A stretch of 64,000 nt of DNA from Yanghanlia sp047501535 (GCF_047501535.1 NZ_JAZDRJ010000002.1:289140-353139), one strand, 5' to 3'. Shown: positions 54,403 to 63,446, counted from the stretch's first letter. The notes: generated by a model not told the origin, from the letters alone. A program made the numbers and translations.

Positions 54403-54447
54403 TAGCCGGTACGAGCGGGACGAAAAAATTCGGCCCGCCCAAAGGCT

Positions 54448-54729
54448 TTAGATGACGCGTGCTGCTTCCAGCAGGCGCACGACTGTCCAGGACTTGTCGC
54501 GGGAGATCGGACGACCTTCTGCGATTTCCACGAGGTCGCCCTCGTTGTACTGGTTGGTTTCGTCGTGGGCCTTGTACTTGGCGGAACGCACAACGATCTT
54601 GCCAAGCATGGGGTGCTTGACGCGACGTTCTACGTTCACAACCACGGTCTTGTCCATCTTGTTGCTGACGACACGACCGATCAGGGTACGCTGGCGCTTG
54701 GCCGGTGCAGTAGTTTGGGTTTCGCTCAT
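54448..54729 (-). CDS. rpsQ: 30S ribosomal protein S17
   Basis: 16S rRNA-binding protein with an OB fold, 93 residues: KRQRTLIGRVVSNKMDKTVVVNVERRVKHPMLGKIV. The frame is open to 54828 inside rpmC; the ATG at 54729 gives the family length. It is followed by a terminator, not by rplN. Confidence 0.97.
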   Translation of the reverse strand: MSETQTTAPAKRQRTLIGRVVSNKMDKTVVVNVERRVKHPMLGKIVVRSAKYKAHDETNQYNEGDLVEIAEGRPISRDKSWTVVRLLEAARVI

Positions 54730-54730
54730 T

Positions 54731-54922
54731 TTACTTTCCTGCCTTCTCAGCCATGACGGTACGAACGCGCGCGATGTCGCGACGCACTTTGCCAATCTGG
54801 CTGGTATTGGAAAGCTGCTGGGTCGCACGCTGCATGCGCAGGTTGAATTGTGCCTTCAGCAGGCTTTCGAGCTCTTTGGAGAGTTCGGTGGCATCTTTGG
54901 AACGGAGTTCACTGGCTTTCAT
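54731..54922 (-). CDS. rpmC: 50S ribosomal protein L29
   Basis: 63-residue helical hairpin at the tunnel exit, part of the trigger factor/SRP docking site: MKASELRSKDATELSKELE...FNLRMQRATQQLSNTSQIGKVRRDIARV. Confidence 0.97.
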   Translation of the reverse strand: MKASELRSKDATELSKELESLLKAQFNLRMQRATQQLSNTSQIGKVRRDIARVRTVMAEKAGK

Positions 54923-54931
54923 GATATCTCC

Positions 54932-55348
54932 TTAAGCACCGGGTTGGCGTGACACGAAGGTCGTGCGCAGCGGCAGCTTAGCGGCGGCCAGGCGGAACGC
55001 TTCGCGAGCCACTTCTTCGCTGACGCCCTCCATTTCATAGATCACCTTGCCGGGTTGGATTTCGGCGACCCAGAATTCGGGGCTACCCTTACCACTACCC
55101 ATCCGGACTTCAGCCGGTTTCTGGGAAATTGGCTTATCGGGGAACACACGGATCCAAATACGGCCACCGCGCTTGATGTGGCGGTTGATTGCACGACGGG
55201 CGGCTTCGATCTGACGAGCGGTCAGGCGGCCACGATCCGTAGCCTTGAGACCGTACTCGCCGAAAGATACTTGCGCGCCGCGAGTCGCCAGACCGGTATT
55301 CCGGCCTTTATGCTCTTTGCGGTATTTTCTGCGTGATGGTTGCAGCAT
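54932..55348 (-). CDS. rplP: 50S ribosomal protein L16
   Basis: A-site region protein of the large subunit, 138 residues: MLQPSRRKYRKEHKGRNTGLATRG, RQIEAARRAINRHIKRGGRIWIRVFPDKPI. Two bases after rpsC. Confidence 0.98.
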   Translation of the reverse strand: MLQPSRRKYRKEHKGRNTGLATRGAQVSFGEYGLKATDRGRLTARQIEAARRAINRHIKRGGRIWIRVFPDKPISQKPAEVRMGSGKGSPEFWVAEIQPGKVIYEMEGVSEEVAREAFRLAAAKLPLRTTFVSRQPGA

Positions 55349-55350
55349 GA

Positions 55351-56133
55351 TTATTCTCCTTCAGGCGCCGGAGCAGCCTCGGACCGGCGTCCACCACGGC
55401 CACGGCCACCTGGGCGACGGCTGTCAGGACGATCGCCACGAGGACCACGACGCGAACGACGCTCTTCATCGCGGGGAGCTGCTGCCTCAGGCGGCATTTC
55501 GCCGTTAGGCAGCATGTCGCCCTTGTAGACCCACACCTTGATACCGATGATCCCGTATGTGGTGTGCGCTTCAGCAGTGCCGTAGTCGATATTGGCACGC
55601 AGGGTGTGCAGGGGCACACGGCCTTCGCGATACCATTCGGTACGGGCGATCTCGATGCCGTTCAGACGGCCGGAGCTCATGATCTTGATGCCCTGGGCGC
55701 CCAGACGCATGGCGTTCTGCATGGCGCGCTTCATGGCACGACGGAACATGATCCGCTTTTCGAGCTGTTGCGCGATGGAATCGGCAACGAGCTGAGCGTC
55801 AGTTTCAGGTTTGCGAATTTCTTCGATGTTGACGTGCACAGGCACGCCCAACAGGCGCTGCAGATCAGCCTTGAGGTTTTCGATGTCCTCGCCGCGCTTG
55901 CCGATCACCACGCCCGGACGAGCCGAGTAAATAGTGATGCGTGCGTTCTTGGCAGGACGCTCGATGACCACACGGCCCACCGAAGCGTTCTTCAGCTTCT
56001 TCTTGAGATATTCGCGAACGCGGATATCTTCACCAAGCATGCCACCGAAAGCCTTGTCGTCCGCATACCAGCGCGAACTCCAGTTACGGTTGACCGCGAG
56101 GCGGAAGCCAATTGGATGAATTTTCTGTCCCAT
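55351..56133 (-). CDS. rpsC: 30S ribosomal protein S3
   Basis: mRNA-entry protein with KH domain (VVIGKRGEDIENLKADLQRLLGVPVHVNIEEIRKPE). 260 residues, longer than the E. coli protein (233) because of an Arg/Gly-rich C-terminal tail (EERRSRRGPRGDRPDSRRPG) typical of Burkholderiales. Confidence 0.98.
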   Translation of the reverse strand: MGQKIHPIGFRLAVNRNWSSRWYADDKAFGGMLGEDIRVREYLKKKLKNASVGRVVIERPAKNARITIYSARPGVVIGKRGEDIENLKADLQRLLGVPVHVNIEEIRKPETDAQLVADSIAQQLEKRIMFRRAMKRAMQNAMRLGAQGIKIMSSGRLNGIEIARTEWYREGRVPLHTLRANIDYGTAEAHTTYGIIGIKVWVYKGDMLPNGEMPPEAAAPRDEERRSRRGPRGDRPDSRRPGGRGRGGRRSEAAPAPEGE

Positions 56134-56142
56134 TGTGACTCC

Positions 56143-56472
56143 TTAAGCCCCGACCTTGACCACGATGTGGCAGGTCTGCTTCTCGATACGGTTACCGCGA
56201 CCCTTGGCTCGGGCGGAAAAGCGCTTCAGCGATTGACCCTTGTCGACATAGATTGTCTTGACACGGAGTTCATCGATGTCTGCGCCATCGTTGTGCTCGG
56301 CGTTGGCGATGGCAGACTCAAGTGCTTTCTTGATAATGCTGGCCGCCTTCTTGGGCGAGAAGTTCAGGATGTTCAAAGCGTGCTCAACGCTCTTGCCGCG
56401 GATGAGATCCGCTACCAGACGCGCTTTCTGAGCCGAGATGCGAACACCACGGATAGTTGCTGTAGTTTCCAT
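56143..56472 (-). CDS. rplV: 50S ribosomal protein L22
   Basis: Tunnel-lining protein, 109 residues: METTATIRGVRISAQKARLVADLIRGKSVEHALNIL and the C-terminal RAKGRGNRIEKQTCHIVV. 9 bases before rpsC. Confidence 0.98.
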   Translation of the reverse strand: METTATIRGVRISAQKARLVADLIRGKSVEHALNILNFSPKKAASIIKKALESAIANAEHNDGADIDELRVKTIYVDKGQSLKRFSARAKGRGNRIEKQTCHIVVKVGA

Positions 56473-56475
56473 CTC

Positions 56476-56751
56476 TTACCTCCGGGCCTTCTTGTCCGCA
56501 GCGTGGCCCTTGAACGTACGGGTCAGTGCGAACTCGCCCAGCTTGTGGCCAACCATGTTCTCGTTGATGTAAACGGGAATGTGCTGGCGACCGTTGTGGA
56601 CGGCGATGGTCAACCCGATAAACTCGGGCAGGATGGTGGAACGGCGCGACCAGGTTTTGATCGGCCTTTTGTCTTTGCCCGCGACAGCTGCATCGACCTT
56701 TTTGATCAGATGCGCGTCGACGAATGGGCCTTTCTTGATCGAACGTGACAT
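56476..56751 (-). CDS. rpsS: 30S ribosomal protein S19
   Basis: Head protein contacting S13, 91 residues from ATG 56751: MSRSIKKGPFVDAHLIKKV, NGRQHIPVYINENMVGHKLGEFALTRTFKGH. The longer open frame to 56847 lies inside rplB. Confidence 0.97.
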   Translation of the reverse strand: MSRSIKKGPFVDAHLIKKVDAAVAGKDKRPIKTWSRRSTILPEFIGLTIAVHNGRQHIPVYINENMVGHKLGEFALTRTFKGHAADKKARR

Positions 56752-56762
56752 ATGTTCGCCCC

Positions 56763-57590
56763 TTACTTGCGCTTGCGACGCGAAACAATCATATTGTTCG
56801 TGCGCTTGTTTCGACGTGTGCGGTAACCCTTGGTAGGTGTACCCCACGGGCTGACAGGCTCACGGCCTTCGCCAGTACGGCCTTCACCACCACCGTGCGG
56901 GTGATCCACCGGGTTCATGGCAACGCCACGAACGGTTGGACGAACACCGCGCCAGCGCATTGCACCGGCTTTACCGATTTGACGCAGGCTGTGTTCTTCG
57001 TTACCGACTTCACCAATGGTGGCACGGCAATCGATATGTACACGGCGGACTTCACCGGAGCGCAGACGAACCTGGGCGTAAGTGCCTTCGCGTGCCAGCA
57101 GCACAGCGGAAGCGCCTGCGGAACGGGCCATTTGCGCGCCCTTGCCGGGCTGCATTTCGATGCAGTGGATGGTGGCGCCAACCGGGATGTTGCGAATCGG
57201 CAGCGTGTTGCCTGCGCGAATCGGAGCATCCTGACCGGACATCAGCGTAGCGCCGACTTCCAGACCACGAGGAGCGATGATGTAACGACGCTCACCGTCG
57301 GCGTAGCACAGCAAAGCAATGTGCGCGGTACGGTTAGGGTCGTATTCAAGGCGCTCGACCTTGGCGGGAATGCCGTCCTTGTTGCGACGGAAATCCACGA
57401 TACGATACTGTTGCTTGTGACCACCGCCACGATGGCGCACAGTGATGTGGCCGTTGTGGTTACGGCCGGAGCCACGAGTCTTCTTTTCAAGAAGCGGTGC
57501 GTATGGGTCGCCCTTGTGCAGATTGGTGGCAACCACCTTGATCATGCCACGGCGGCCGGACGACGTTGGTTTGACTTTTACGAGTGCCAT
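56763..57590 (-). CDS. rplB: 50S ribosomal protein L2
   Basis: Essential for peptidyl-transferase structure and subunit joining. 275 residues, with the family signature GVAMNPVDHPHGGGEGRTGEGREPVSPWG. The ATG overlaps the rplW stop. Confidence 0.98.
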   Translation of the reverse strand: MALVKVKPTSSGRRGMIKVVATNLHKGDPYAPLLEKKTRGSGRNHNGHITVRHRGGGHKQQYRIVDFRRNKDGIPAKVERLEYDPNRTAHIALLCYADGERRYIIAPRGLEVGATLMSGQDAPIRAGNTLPIRNIPVGATIHCIEMQPGKGAQMARSAGASAVLLAREGTYAQVRLRSGEVRRVHIDCRATIGEVGNEEHSLRQIGKAGAMRWRGVRPTVRGVAMNPVDHPHGGGEGRTGEGREPVSPWGTPTKGYRTRRNKRTNNMIVSRRKRK

Positions 57591-57886
57591 TAGTTCACCT
57601 CAGTAAAGTCGAGTTCCTGACCGTTTTTGAGCGTGACATATGCCTTACGCTCGTTACGGCGGCGACCAATGAATCGGCCAAAACGCTTTTCCTTGCCCTT
57701 GCGGTTCAGGACCTGTACGGACTCAACCTCAACCTTGAAAAGGAGCTCGACAGCGGCCTTGATTTCAGGCTTGGTGGCGTCGGGTGCGACGCGGAAAGCG
57801 ATTTGCTGGTTGTTTTCGGCGACAAGTGTGGCCTTTTCGGTCACGACGGGCGCCAGGATGACTTGCATCAAACGTTCGGCGTTCAT
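57590..57886 (-). CDS. rplW: 50S ribosomal protein L23
   Basis: Tunnel-exit docking site for trigger factor and SRP, 98 residues: RLMQVILAPVVTEKATLVAE, FKVEVESVQVLNRKGK. It overlaps both neighbours by 1-4 bases. Confidence 0.97.
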   Translation of the reverse strand: MNAERLMQVILAPVVTEKATLVAENNQQIAFRVAPDATKPEIKAAVELLFKVEVESVQVLNRKGKEKRFGRFIGRRRNERKAYVTLKNGQELDFTEVN

Positions 57887-58503
57887 CCCAACATCTCCTC
57901 GAGTTGAGCGATAGCCGGCTTGGTGATCAGCACTTTTTTGTAGTGGATCAGCGAAAGCGGATCGGCGTAGCGCGGTTCGACCACAGCAACGTGCGGCAGG
58001 TTGCGAGTGGCGAGGTAAACGTTCTCGTCGAGCGCATCGGTGATGATCAGCACGGACTCCATGCCCATATCCTTAAGCTTGGCAGCTGCCAGCTTGGTCT
58101 TGGGGGCTTCGAGCGTGAAGGAATCAACCACAGCGATACGGTCTTCGCGAGCCAACTGGGAGAAAATCGCACGAAGACCAGCACGATACATCTTCTTGTT
58201 GATCTTCTGTGTGAAGTTTTCGTCGGGCGAGCTCGGGAAAGCGCGACCACCCCCACGCCACAACGGCGAGGAAGTCATACCAGCGCGAGCACGGCCTGTG
58301 CCCTTCTGGCGCCACGGCTTCTTGGTAGAGTGCTTGACAGTGCCACGGCTCTTTTGAGCGCGGTTGCCGCCACGGGCGTTGGCCTGGAAAGCGACCACGA
58401 TCTGATGCACCAGCGCTTCGTTGAATTCGCGGCCGAATACGGTATCGGGAGCAGCAACGGTAGAAGCGGCTTGACCTTGATCGTTCAGGAGCTTGAGTTC
58501 CAT
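57883..58503 (-). CDS. rplD: 50S ribosomal protein L4
   Basis: Tunnel protein, and in E. coli the repressor of the S10 operon. 206 residues: KSRGTVKHSTKKPWRQKGTGRARAGMTSSPLWRGGGRAFPS is the 23S-binding loop. In E. coli L4 acts on the leader before rpsJ; here rpsJ is in a different transcript, so such control would need a target before rplC. Confidence 0.98.
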   Translation of the reverse strand: MELKLLNDQGQAASTVAAPDTVFGREFNEALVHQIVVAFQANARGGNRAQKSRGTVKHSTKKPWRQKGTGRARAGMTSSPLWRGGGRAFPSSPDENFTQKINKKMYRAGLRAIFSQLAREDRIAVVDSFTLEAPKTKLAAAKLKDMGMESVLIITDALDENVYLATRNLPHVAVVEPRYADPLSLIHYKKVLITKPAIAQLEEMLG

Positions 58504-58506
58504 GAT

Positions 58507-59196
58507 TTAGGCTCCTTTCTTGATAGGTGTTTTGACAGCGGGACGAACAACGATGCTGCCGTTTTTGTGGCCGGGGACTGCGCCCTTGACCAACAGCAGA
58601 CCGCGCTCGGCGTCGACGCGCACGATATCCAGATTCTGGGTGGTACGGGTAACGTCACCCATGTGACCAGCCATCTTCTTGCCCGGGAATACGCGACCCG
58701 GATCCTGCGCCATACCGGTGGAACCGGGTGCGCGGTGCGAGATCGAGTTACCGTGGGAGTTGCGCTGGCCGGAAAAGTGGTGGCGCTTGATGGTGCCGGC
58801 GTAGCCTTTACCGATCGTGGTGCCAGTCACGTCAACCTTCTGACCTGCTTCAAACACGCTATCGACGGCCAATACTGCACCAGCCGTGAATTCGGCGGCT
58901 TTGGCGGGGTCGAGGCGGAATTCTTTCAGGATGCTGCCGGCTTCAGTACCAGCTTTAGCAAAGTGGCCAGCCTGCGGCTTAGTAACGCGCGATGCGCGAC
59001 GTGTGCCGTAGGTGACTTGCACTGCTGCGTAACCATCAACTTCTGGCGACTTGACCTGGGTGATGCGGTTGTTCGACACGTCCAGCACAGTCACGGGGAT
59101 GGATTCACCATCTTCCGTGAAAATGCGGGTCATGCCGACCTTACGCCCCACAAGCCCAAGCCGGTAAGCGGCAGGCGTAGGTGTCGAGTTCGACAT
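58507..59196 (-). CDS. rplC: 50S ribosomal protein L3
   Basis: Early-assembly protein reaching the peptidyl-transferase centre, 229 residues from ATG 59196 (GGAGAA upstream; an ATG 12 bases earlier is in frame). Signature FSGQRNSHGNSISHRAPGSTGMAQDPGRVFPGKKMAGHMG. It heads this ribosomal block because rpsJ is 4.3 kb away. Confidence 0.97.
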   Translation of the reverse strand: MSNSTPTPAAYRLGLVGRKVGMTRIFTEDGESIPVTVLDVSNNRITQVKSPEVDGYAAVQVTYGTRRASRVTKPQAGHFAKAGTEAGSILKEFRLDPAKAAEFTAGAVLAVDSVFEAGQKVDVTGTTIGKGYAGTIKRHHFSGQRNSHGNSISHRAPGSTGMAQDPGRVFPGKKMAGHMGDVTRTTQNLDIVRVDAERGLLLVKGAVPGHKNGSIVVRPAVKTPIKKGA

Positions 59197-59208
59197 TGTT
59201 TTCTCCAT

Positions 59209-59361
59209 TCCCGACTACGATTGGTCGGGGCTAACAGATTTGCGTTTCTCCGCCCAAAAATTTATAGGGCGAAGCCCGGTACTGTAGCATGACCCTGGCC
59301 CATAGCGCAAGCGGTTGATTTGATCAAGTCCATAGGGCGTGAAATACCCAAGGGAATACCC
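59209..59361 (-). promoter_or_regulatory. Promoter/leader region of the rplC-rpsQ block
   Basis: On the minus strand TTGATC-17-TATGGG and TTGCGC-18-TACAGT (both at about 59285-59325) are possible sigma-70 promoters. A GGGC-TTC-GCCC mini-hairpin (about 59270) and a CCCGAC...GTCGGG hairpin (about 59209-59228) lie in the leader just before the rplC ribosome-binding site. These could be a site for L4-type feedback; this is inference from position only. Confidence 0.45.
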
Positions 59362-60207
59362 CTAAACCCGCCGCACGAGAAAACGCTGCACGTATTCGTT
59401 GGCCGGGTGCAGTCTGATTTCTTCAGGGCCGCCCGCCTGCTCAACCTTGCCTTCACGCAATATGATGATGTGCTGGCCCAACCGCAGGGCTTCTTCAATA
59501 TCATGGGTAATGAACACGATGGTTTTATTCAAACGCTGCTGCAGTTCTAGCAGTTGATCCTGCATGTCGTAGCGAATGAGGGGGTCGAGCGCCGAAAAGG
59601 CTTCGTCCATGAGTAGCACGTCGGCGTCGGTCGCCAGGGCGCGTGCCAGTCCGACACGCTGGCGCATGCCGCCTGATAATTCATCGGGGTAATTGTGTTC
59701 GTACTCGGTAAGGCCAACGCGTTCCAACCATAGCCTGGCAGTTTCACTGGCACGGGCTCTCGGCTCGCCTCGTACGCGCAGACCAAACGCCACGTTTTCC
59801 ACCACATTGATATGTGGCAACAACCCGAAACTCTGAAACACCATGCTGACGCGGTGGCGGCGCAACTGGCGCAATTGCGCCATGCTGAGTTGCAAAATGT
59901 CTTCGCCATCGAAAAGAATGCGGCCTGCGGAAGGGTCGATGAGACGGTTGAGGTGGCGCACCAAGGTGGACTTGCCCGACCCGGACAATCCCATGATGCA
60001 GGTGATGACTCCTGTCGGTATATCGGCGTCCACGCCTGCCAACCCCACGTTGGTTCCGGTGGCCTGTTGCACTTCAGATTTGTCAGCACCTTCATGCAAC
60101 AAGCGCAGGGCTTCAGCCTCGCGGCGTCCAAAAACCTTGTAAACGCCGCGTATCTGTATTTTCACAGCGGCACGGCCGCCTGAAAGCTGCAAACTGTCTT
60201 GTTTCAT
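59362..60207 (-). CDS. ABC transporter ATPase, glycine betaine/choline type (ProV-like)
   Basis: Energises uptake of a quaternary ammonium compound. 281 residues: Walker A GLSGSGKST, signature LSGGMRQRVGLARAL, Walker B DVLLMDEAFSALD, and the N-terminal helix-rich stretch RREAEALRLLHEGADKSEVQQATG seen in ProV/OpuAA. It ends soon after the nucleotide-binding domain (NEYVQRFLVRRV), so the paired CBS domains that sense ionic strength in ProV/OpuA are missing. Coupled to the permease gene by a 4-base overlap. Confidence 0.92.
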   Translation of the reverse strand: MKQDSLQLSGGRAAVKIQIRGVYKVFGRREAEALRLLHEGADKSEVQQATGTNVGLAGVDADIPTGVITCIMGLSGSGKSTLVRHLNRLIDPSAGRILFDGEDILQLSMAQLRQLRRHRVSMVFQSFGLLPHINVVENVAFGLRVRGEPRARASETARLWLERVGLTEYEHNYPDELSGGMRQRVGLARALATDADVLLMDEAFSALDPLIRYDMQDQLLELQQRLNKTIVFITHDIEEALRLGQHIIILREGKVEQAGGPEEIRLHPANEYVQRFLVRRV

Positions 60208-62171
60208 GGCACGTCCGTCCGGTTGATGGGTTTACGTTTGCGCACCGGTTCGCCATACGCCTGAGTGATGCGGTCGATCACAATGGCGAGGATGACGATG
60301 GCCACCCCGGCCTGCAGCCCCCTGCCAATATCTAGTGTCTGGATACCGGCCAGGACATCCTCCCCCAGACCACGTGCGCCAATCATGGATGCCACCACCA
60401 CCATAGAAAGCGCCATCATGGTGGTCTGATTGATGCCCGCCATGATGCTGGGGCGCGCCAAAGGCAGAGTCACCTTCAACAACATTTGTCCGCGCGTCAC
60501 GCCAAATGATTGCGCGGCCTCCTTGGCTGCGGGGTCCACCTGCAACAAGCCTAGAACGGTGAGCCGGATGAGAGGCGGCACCGCGTAGATGACGGTTGCA
60601 AACAGTGCGGGCACCTTGCCTAGGCCAAACAGCATCAGCACGGGAATCAAGTACACGAAACTTGGCAAGGTCTGCATGACATCCATCACCGGAACCAGTA
60701 CCCGCCGTAGCCAGCGGCTGCCAGCTGCCAGAATGCCGGTTGGAATGCCGATGACGATGGAAAACAAGGTGGATACCAGCACCAGGGAAAAGGTCTGCAT
60801 GAGTTTGTCCCACAAACCCACCACGCCAATGAGATAAAGGCCCACTACATAGAAGACAGTGGCAATGGGCTTGCGTGTGGCATGCCAGGACAGCAGAGCG
60901 ACAAAAGCCAGCAAAGCCCAGGCGGGTATCGCCAGCAGCGCGGTTTCAACTGGCAACAGCACCATCACAAGCAGAAAGTCGCCCGCCTGCCGGAAACTGT
61001 CACCCCAAGCCTTAACTGCCTGGGCAAGATGCCGGTTCACGAATTCGGCGCCCGACCAGTGAAAGAAGATGTCGCGGCGCGCCGTCGGGGCTTCTGCTTT
61101 CAGGGATGCTTCCAGTTCCGAGGCCTGGGCGGCATCCAGCCACGCCTGCCATGTCTGAGGGTGTTCTTTCAAGAAGCGCTCAGCCATGACCTGGCCCGGA
61201 ATGCGCTGTTCCGTCATTTCCAGTATGGCCTGATTCAGTTGTGCAGGCTGAAAGTTCACACGACTCAGAAATGCAGTGATAGGCGGGTTCGCCTGAGCAA
61301 AGGGCGTGGAAACCGCCACCGCTAGCCGCGCTTTGAGGAAGTCGGTGGGGCAAGGCTGACCTTCGCCGCTTACGATGGTATCCCAACATGCCTGGTTGAA
61401 TGGCGGCAACTCAATGCGATGAAACCGGTACTTGGCCATCAGCCCGGCCGGTTGCCAGTAATAGAACAGCAGCGGTTCGCCCCGTTCATGGGCGGCACTG
61501 ATCTCGGCATCCAGCGCAGCACCCGTTCCTGCTCGAAAATTCGTGTAGTGTTCGTCCAACCCATACAGAGATAGCAGGCGTGAATTGGTGCCTTCGCACA
61601 CCCAGCCAGTGGGACAGTTCAGAAAGCGGCCTTTTGCCGGCTGCTCAGGGTCGCGGAACAAATCCTTGTAACGGGGAAGGTCCTGCCAAGACTGTAGCCC
61701 AGGCGCCATAGGCTCAATGCCTCGCTTGGCATCACCGTTAACAACGAACTCCGGCACATACCAGCCCTGTTCTGCGCCGCCCTCCAGCGTATCGCCCACC
61801 ACCCTGACCTGATCGGCATTGATGGCATTTTCTATGATGGCAGAGCGGCCGGACCAGATTTCAGCGATGATCTGTAAATCGTCATTAGCCAACGCGGCTT
61901 CCGCCGCTGCCGGCGTACCGGGCACAATTTCGGTGTCGCAGCCAAAAGCATCTTCAAGAATGCGAGCCAATAGATGCGTGGTAAATGCTGCGCTCTCCCA
62001 GTTCTGGTCGGCAAGCCGAACTTTCTGGCCGTTGTTGCAGGTCGTACTTGTCTGAGCCTGCGCCTGCTCTGCGAGCCACGTCGTCAGCATGACGCACACT
62101 ATAAACAGCCCCAACAGACGATAAATGGGGCGAACGTGCTTCCGCCGCATAGCCAAAGACTCAAGTGACAT
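60204..62171 (-). CDS. Fused substrate-binding and permease protein of betaine-type ABC transporter
   Basis: 655 residues from ATG 62171 (GGGAG upstream). N-terminal signal/anchor segment (RLLGLFIVCVMLTTWLAEQAQAQ), then an OpuAC/ProX-type binding domain (KVRLADQNWESAAFTTHLLARILEDAFG, EIWSGRSAIIENA, QGWYVPEFV) to about residue 360. The ProW permease half then follows, with about seven membrane segments and the EAA loop EAAQSFGVTRGQMLLKVTLPLARPSIMAG. Receptor-first fusion is the reverse of the permease-receptor order of BusAB/OpuAB. The binding pocket residues were not traced; choline, betaine or proline betaine are all possible. Confidence 0.92.
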   Translation of the reverse strand: MSLESLAMRRKHVRPIYRLLGLFIVCVMLTTWLAEQAQAQTSTTCNNGQKVRLADQNWESAAFTTHLLARILEDAFGCDTEIVPGTPAAAEAALANDDLQIIAEIWSGRSAIIENAINADQVRVVGDTLEGGAEQGWYVPEFVVNGDAKRGIEPMAPGLQSWQDLPRYKDLFRDPEQPAKGRFLNCPTGWVCEGTNSRLLSLYGLDEHYTNFRAGTGAALDAEISAAHERGEPLLFYYWQPAGLMAKYRFHRIELPPFNQACWDTIVSGEGQPCPTDFLKARLAVAVSTPFAQANPPITAFLSRVNFQPAQLNQAILEMTEQRIPGQVMAERFLKEHPQTWQAWLDAAQASELEASLKAEAPTARRDIFFHWSGAEFVNRHLAQAVKAWGDSFRQAGDFLLVMVLLPVETALLAIPAWALLAFVALLSWHATRKPIATVFYVVGLYLIGVVGLWDKLMQTFSLVLVSTLFSIVIGIPTGILAAGSRWLRRVLVPVMDVMQTLPSFVYLIPVLMLFGLGKVPALFATVIYAVPPLIRLTVLGLLQVDPAAKEAAQSFGVTRGQMLLKVTLPLARPSIMAGINQTTMMALSMVVVASMIGARGLGEDVLAGIQTLDIGRGLQAGVAIVILAIVIDRITQAYGEPVRKRKPINRTDVP

Positions 62172-62278
62172 TGGTATCTGCTCCCGTTCCATGCGGCAGG
62201 GCTTGCCAATGTCTACACCTTAATCGTCCTCCCGAGAGAGCGTCAACGTGCGGCGTCGCGTCTTGATGTCTGAATACA

Positions 62279-62312
62279 AAACAGGCTGGCCTTTTTGTCG
62301 GCCAGCCTGTTT
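62279..62312 (-). terminator. Terminator after Bug receptor gene
   Basis: AAACAGGCTGGCC and its exact reverse complement flank an eight-base loop, followed on the minus strand by TTTTG-like sequence. It separates the Bug gene from the betaine-type transporter operon. Confidence 0.8.
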
Positions 62313-62341
62313 AGGGTGAAACGCTGCAAAGCAACTACAGA

Positions 62342-63325
62342 TTAGTCGAGCTTAAAGCCGGGCTGTGCAACCACTTTGGCGGCGTTTTCCTGCCAGATAC
62401 GGATTTCTTCGGCAAACTCTTCAGGCGTGTTGCCCGAAGGAGTGGCGCCTTGCTGCCTGAGTGATTCCATTACCTTTGGGTCTTGCAACGCAACGACTGC
62501 CGCATCGCGCAGTTTCTTAACGATATCCGCAGGCGTACCGGCTGGTGCGAGCAAACCATACCAGGCGGGCTCGTTCAGCTCAGGGTGCCCAAGTTCGGCA
62601 AGCGTGGGGATATCCGGCAGCGCCTCGGCACGCTTAGGGCCGGCGATGGCGATGGGGCGCAGATTACCTGCTTGGATCTGATTCATGGAAGAAGGCAGGT
62701 TGTCGAACAGAACTTCGACCTGACCACCGACCGTATCCACCACGGCAGGGCCGGAGCCCTTGTAGGGAACGTGAATCATATCTGTGCCCGTGGAATGCTT
62801 GAACGCTTCGCCGAACAGGTGGTTAATGGAGCAGGTGCCGGAGCTGCCGTAGGAATACTTCTCGGGATTCGCCTTAAGTTCTTTCACCATTTCTTCAAAG
62901 TTATTGGCGGGGAACTTAGGGTTCACAACGATGACGTTGGGCAGATTCGCGAAGTTTGTGACCGGCATGAAATCCCTGGAGGGATCGTAGGGAAGATCGC
63001 TACGGCATGCAGGGTTGACAGCCATGGTAGACACTGTGGCTACGGATACCGTATAGCCATCGGGCTGAGCGCGGGCGGCTTCCGCTGCGCCAATTGCGCC
63101 ACCAGCACCGGCCTTGTTCTCGACGATGACTGTCTGACCCAGCTCCTGCCCCATGCGCTGGCTCACGATGCGCGCCACGATATCGGTGGAACCGCCAGGA
63201 GCGAACGGCACAATCATGCGAATGGGTTGGTTAGGGAAGTCTGAAGCGGCGGCTGCCGGGCTCATTGTTACTGCCGCGCCCGCCAGTGCGATGGACAACA
63301 GGGTGTTCTGAAGCATTTTGGCCAT
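62342..63325 (-). CDS. Bug-family extracytoplasmic solute receptor
   Basis: 327 residues: signal peptide (MLQNTLLSIALAGAAVTMSPAAAA) and the family start FPNQPIRMIVPFAPGGSTDIVARIVSQRMGQELGQTVIVENKAGAGGAIGAAEAARAQPDGYTV. A complete monocistronic unit between two terminators. No membrane partners in the window; the ligand is unknown. Confidence 0.93.
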   Translation of the reverse strand: MAKMLQNTLLSIALAGAAVTMSPAAAASDFPNQPIRMIVPFAPGGSTDIVARIVSQRMGQELGQTVIVENKAGAGGAIGAAEAARAQPDGYTVSVATVSTMAVNPACRSDLPYDPSRDFMPVTNFANLPNVIVVNPKFPANNFEEMVKELKANPEKYSYGSSGTCSINHLFGEAFKHSTGTDMIHVPYKGSGPAVVDTVGGQVEVLFDNLPSSMNQIQAGNLRPIAIAGPKRAEALPDIPTLAELGHPELNEPAWYGLLAPAGTPADIVKKLRDAAVVALQDPKVMESLRQQGATPSGNTPEEFAEEIRIWQENAAKVVAQPGFKLD

Positions 63326-63446
63326 GCATGTCTCCGTTAAGCATGATTATCAATTCGCGAAAACGTTGATTCTATTCTTTATTGTTACGAATAGATACCC
63401 ACATTAGAGAATGCTGTTATAGAGACTTTCCCTGATACCACAAATA

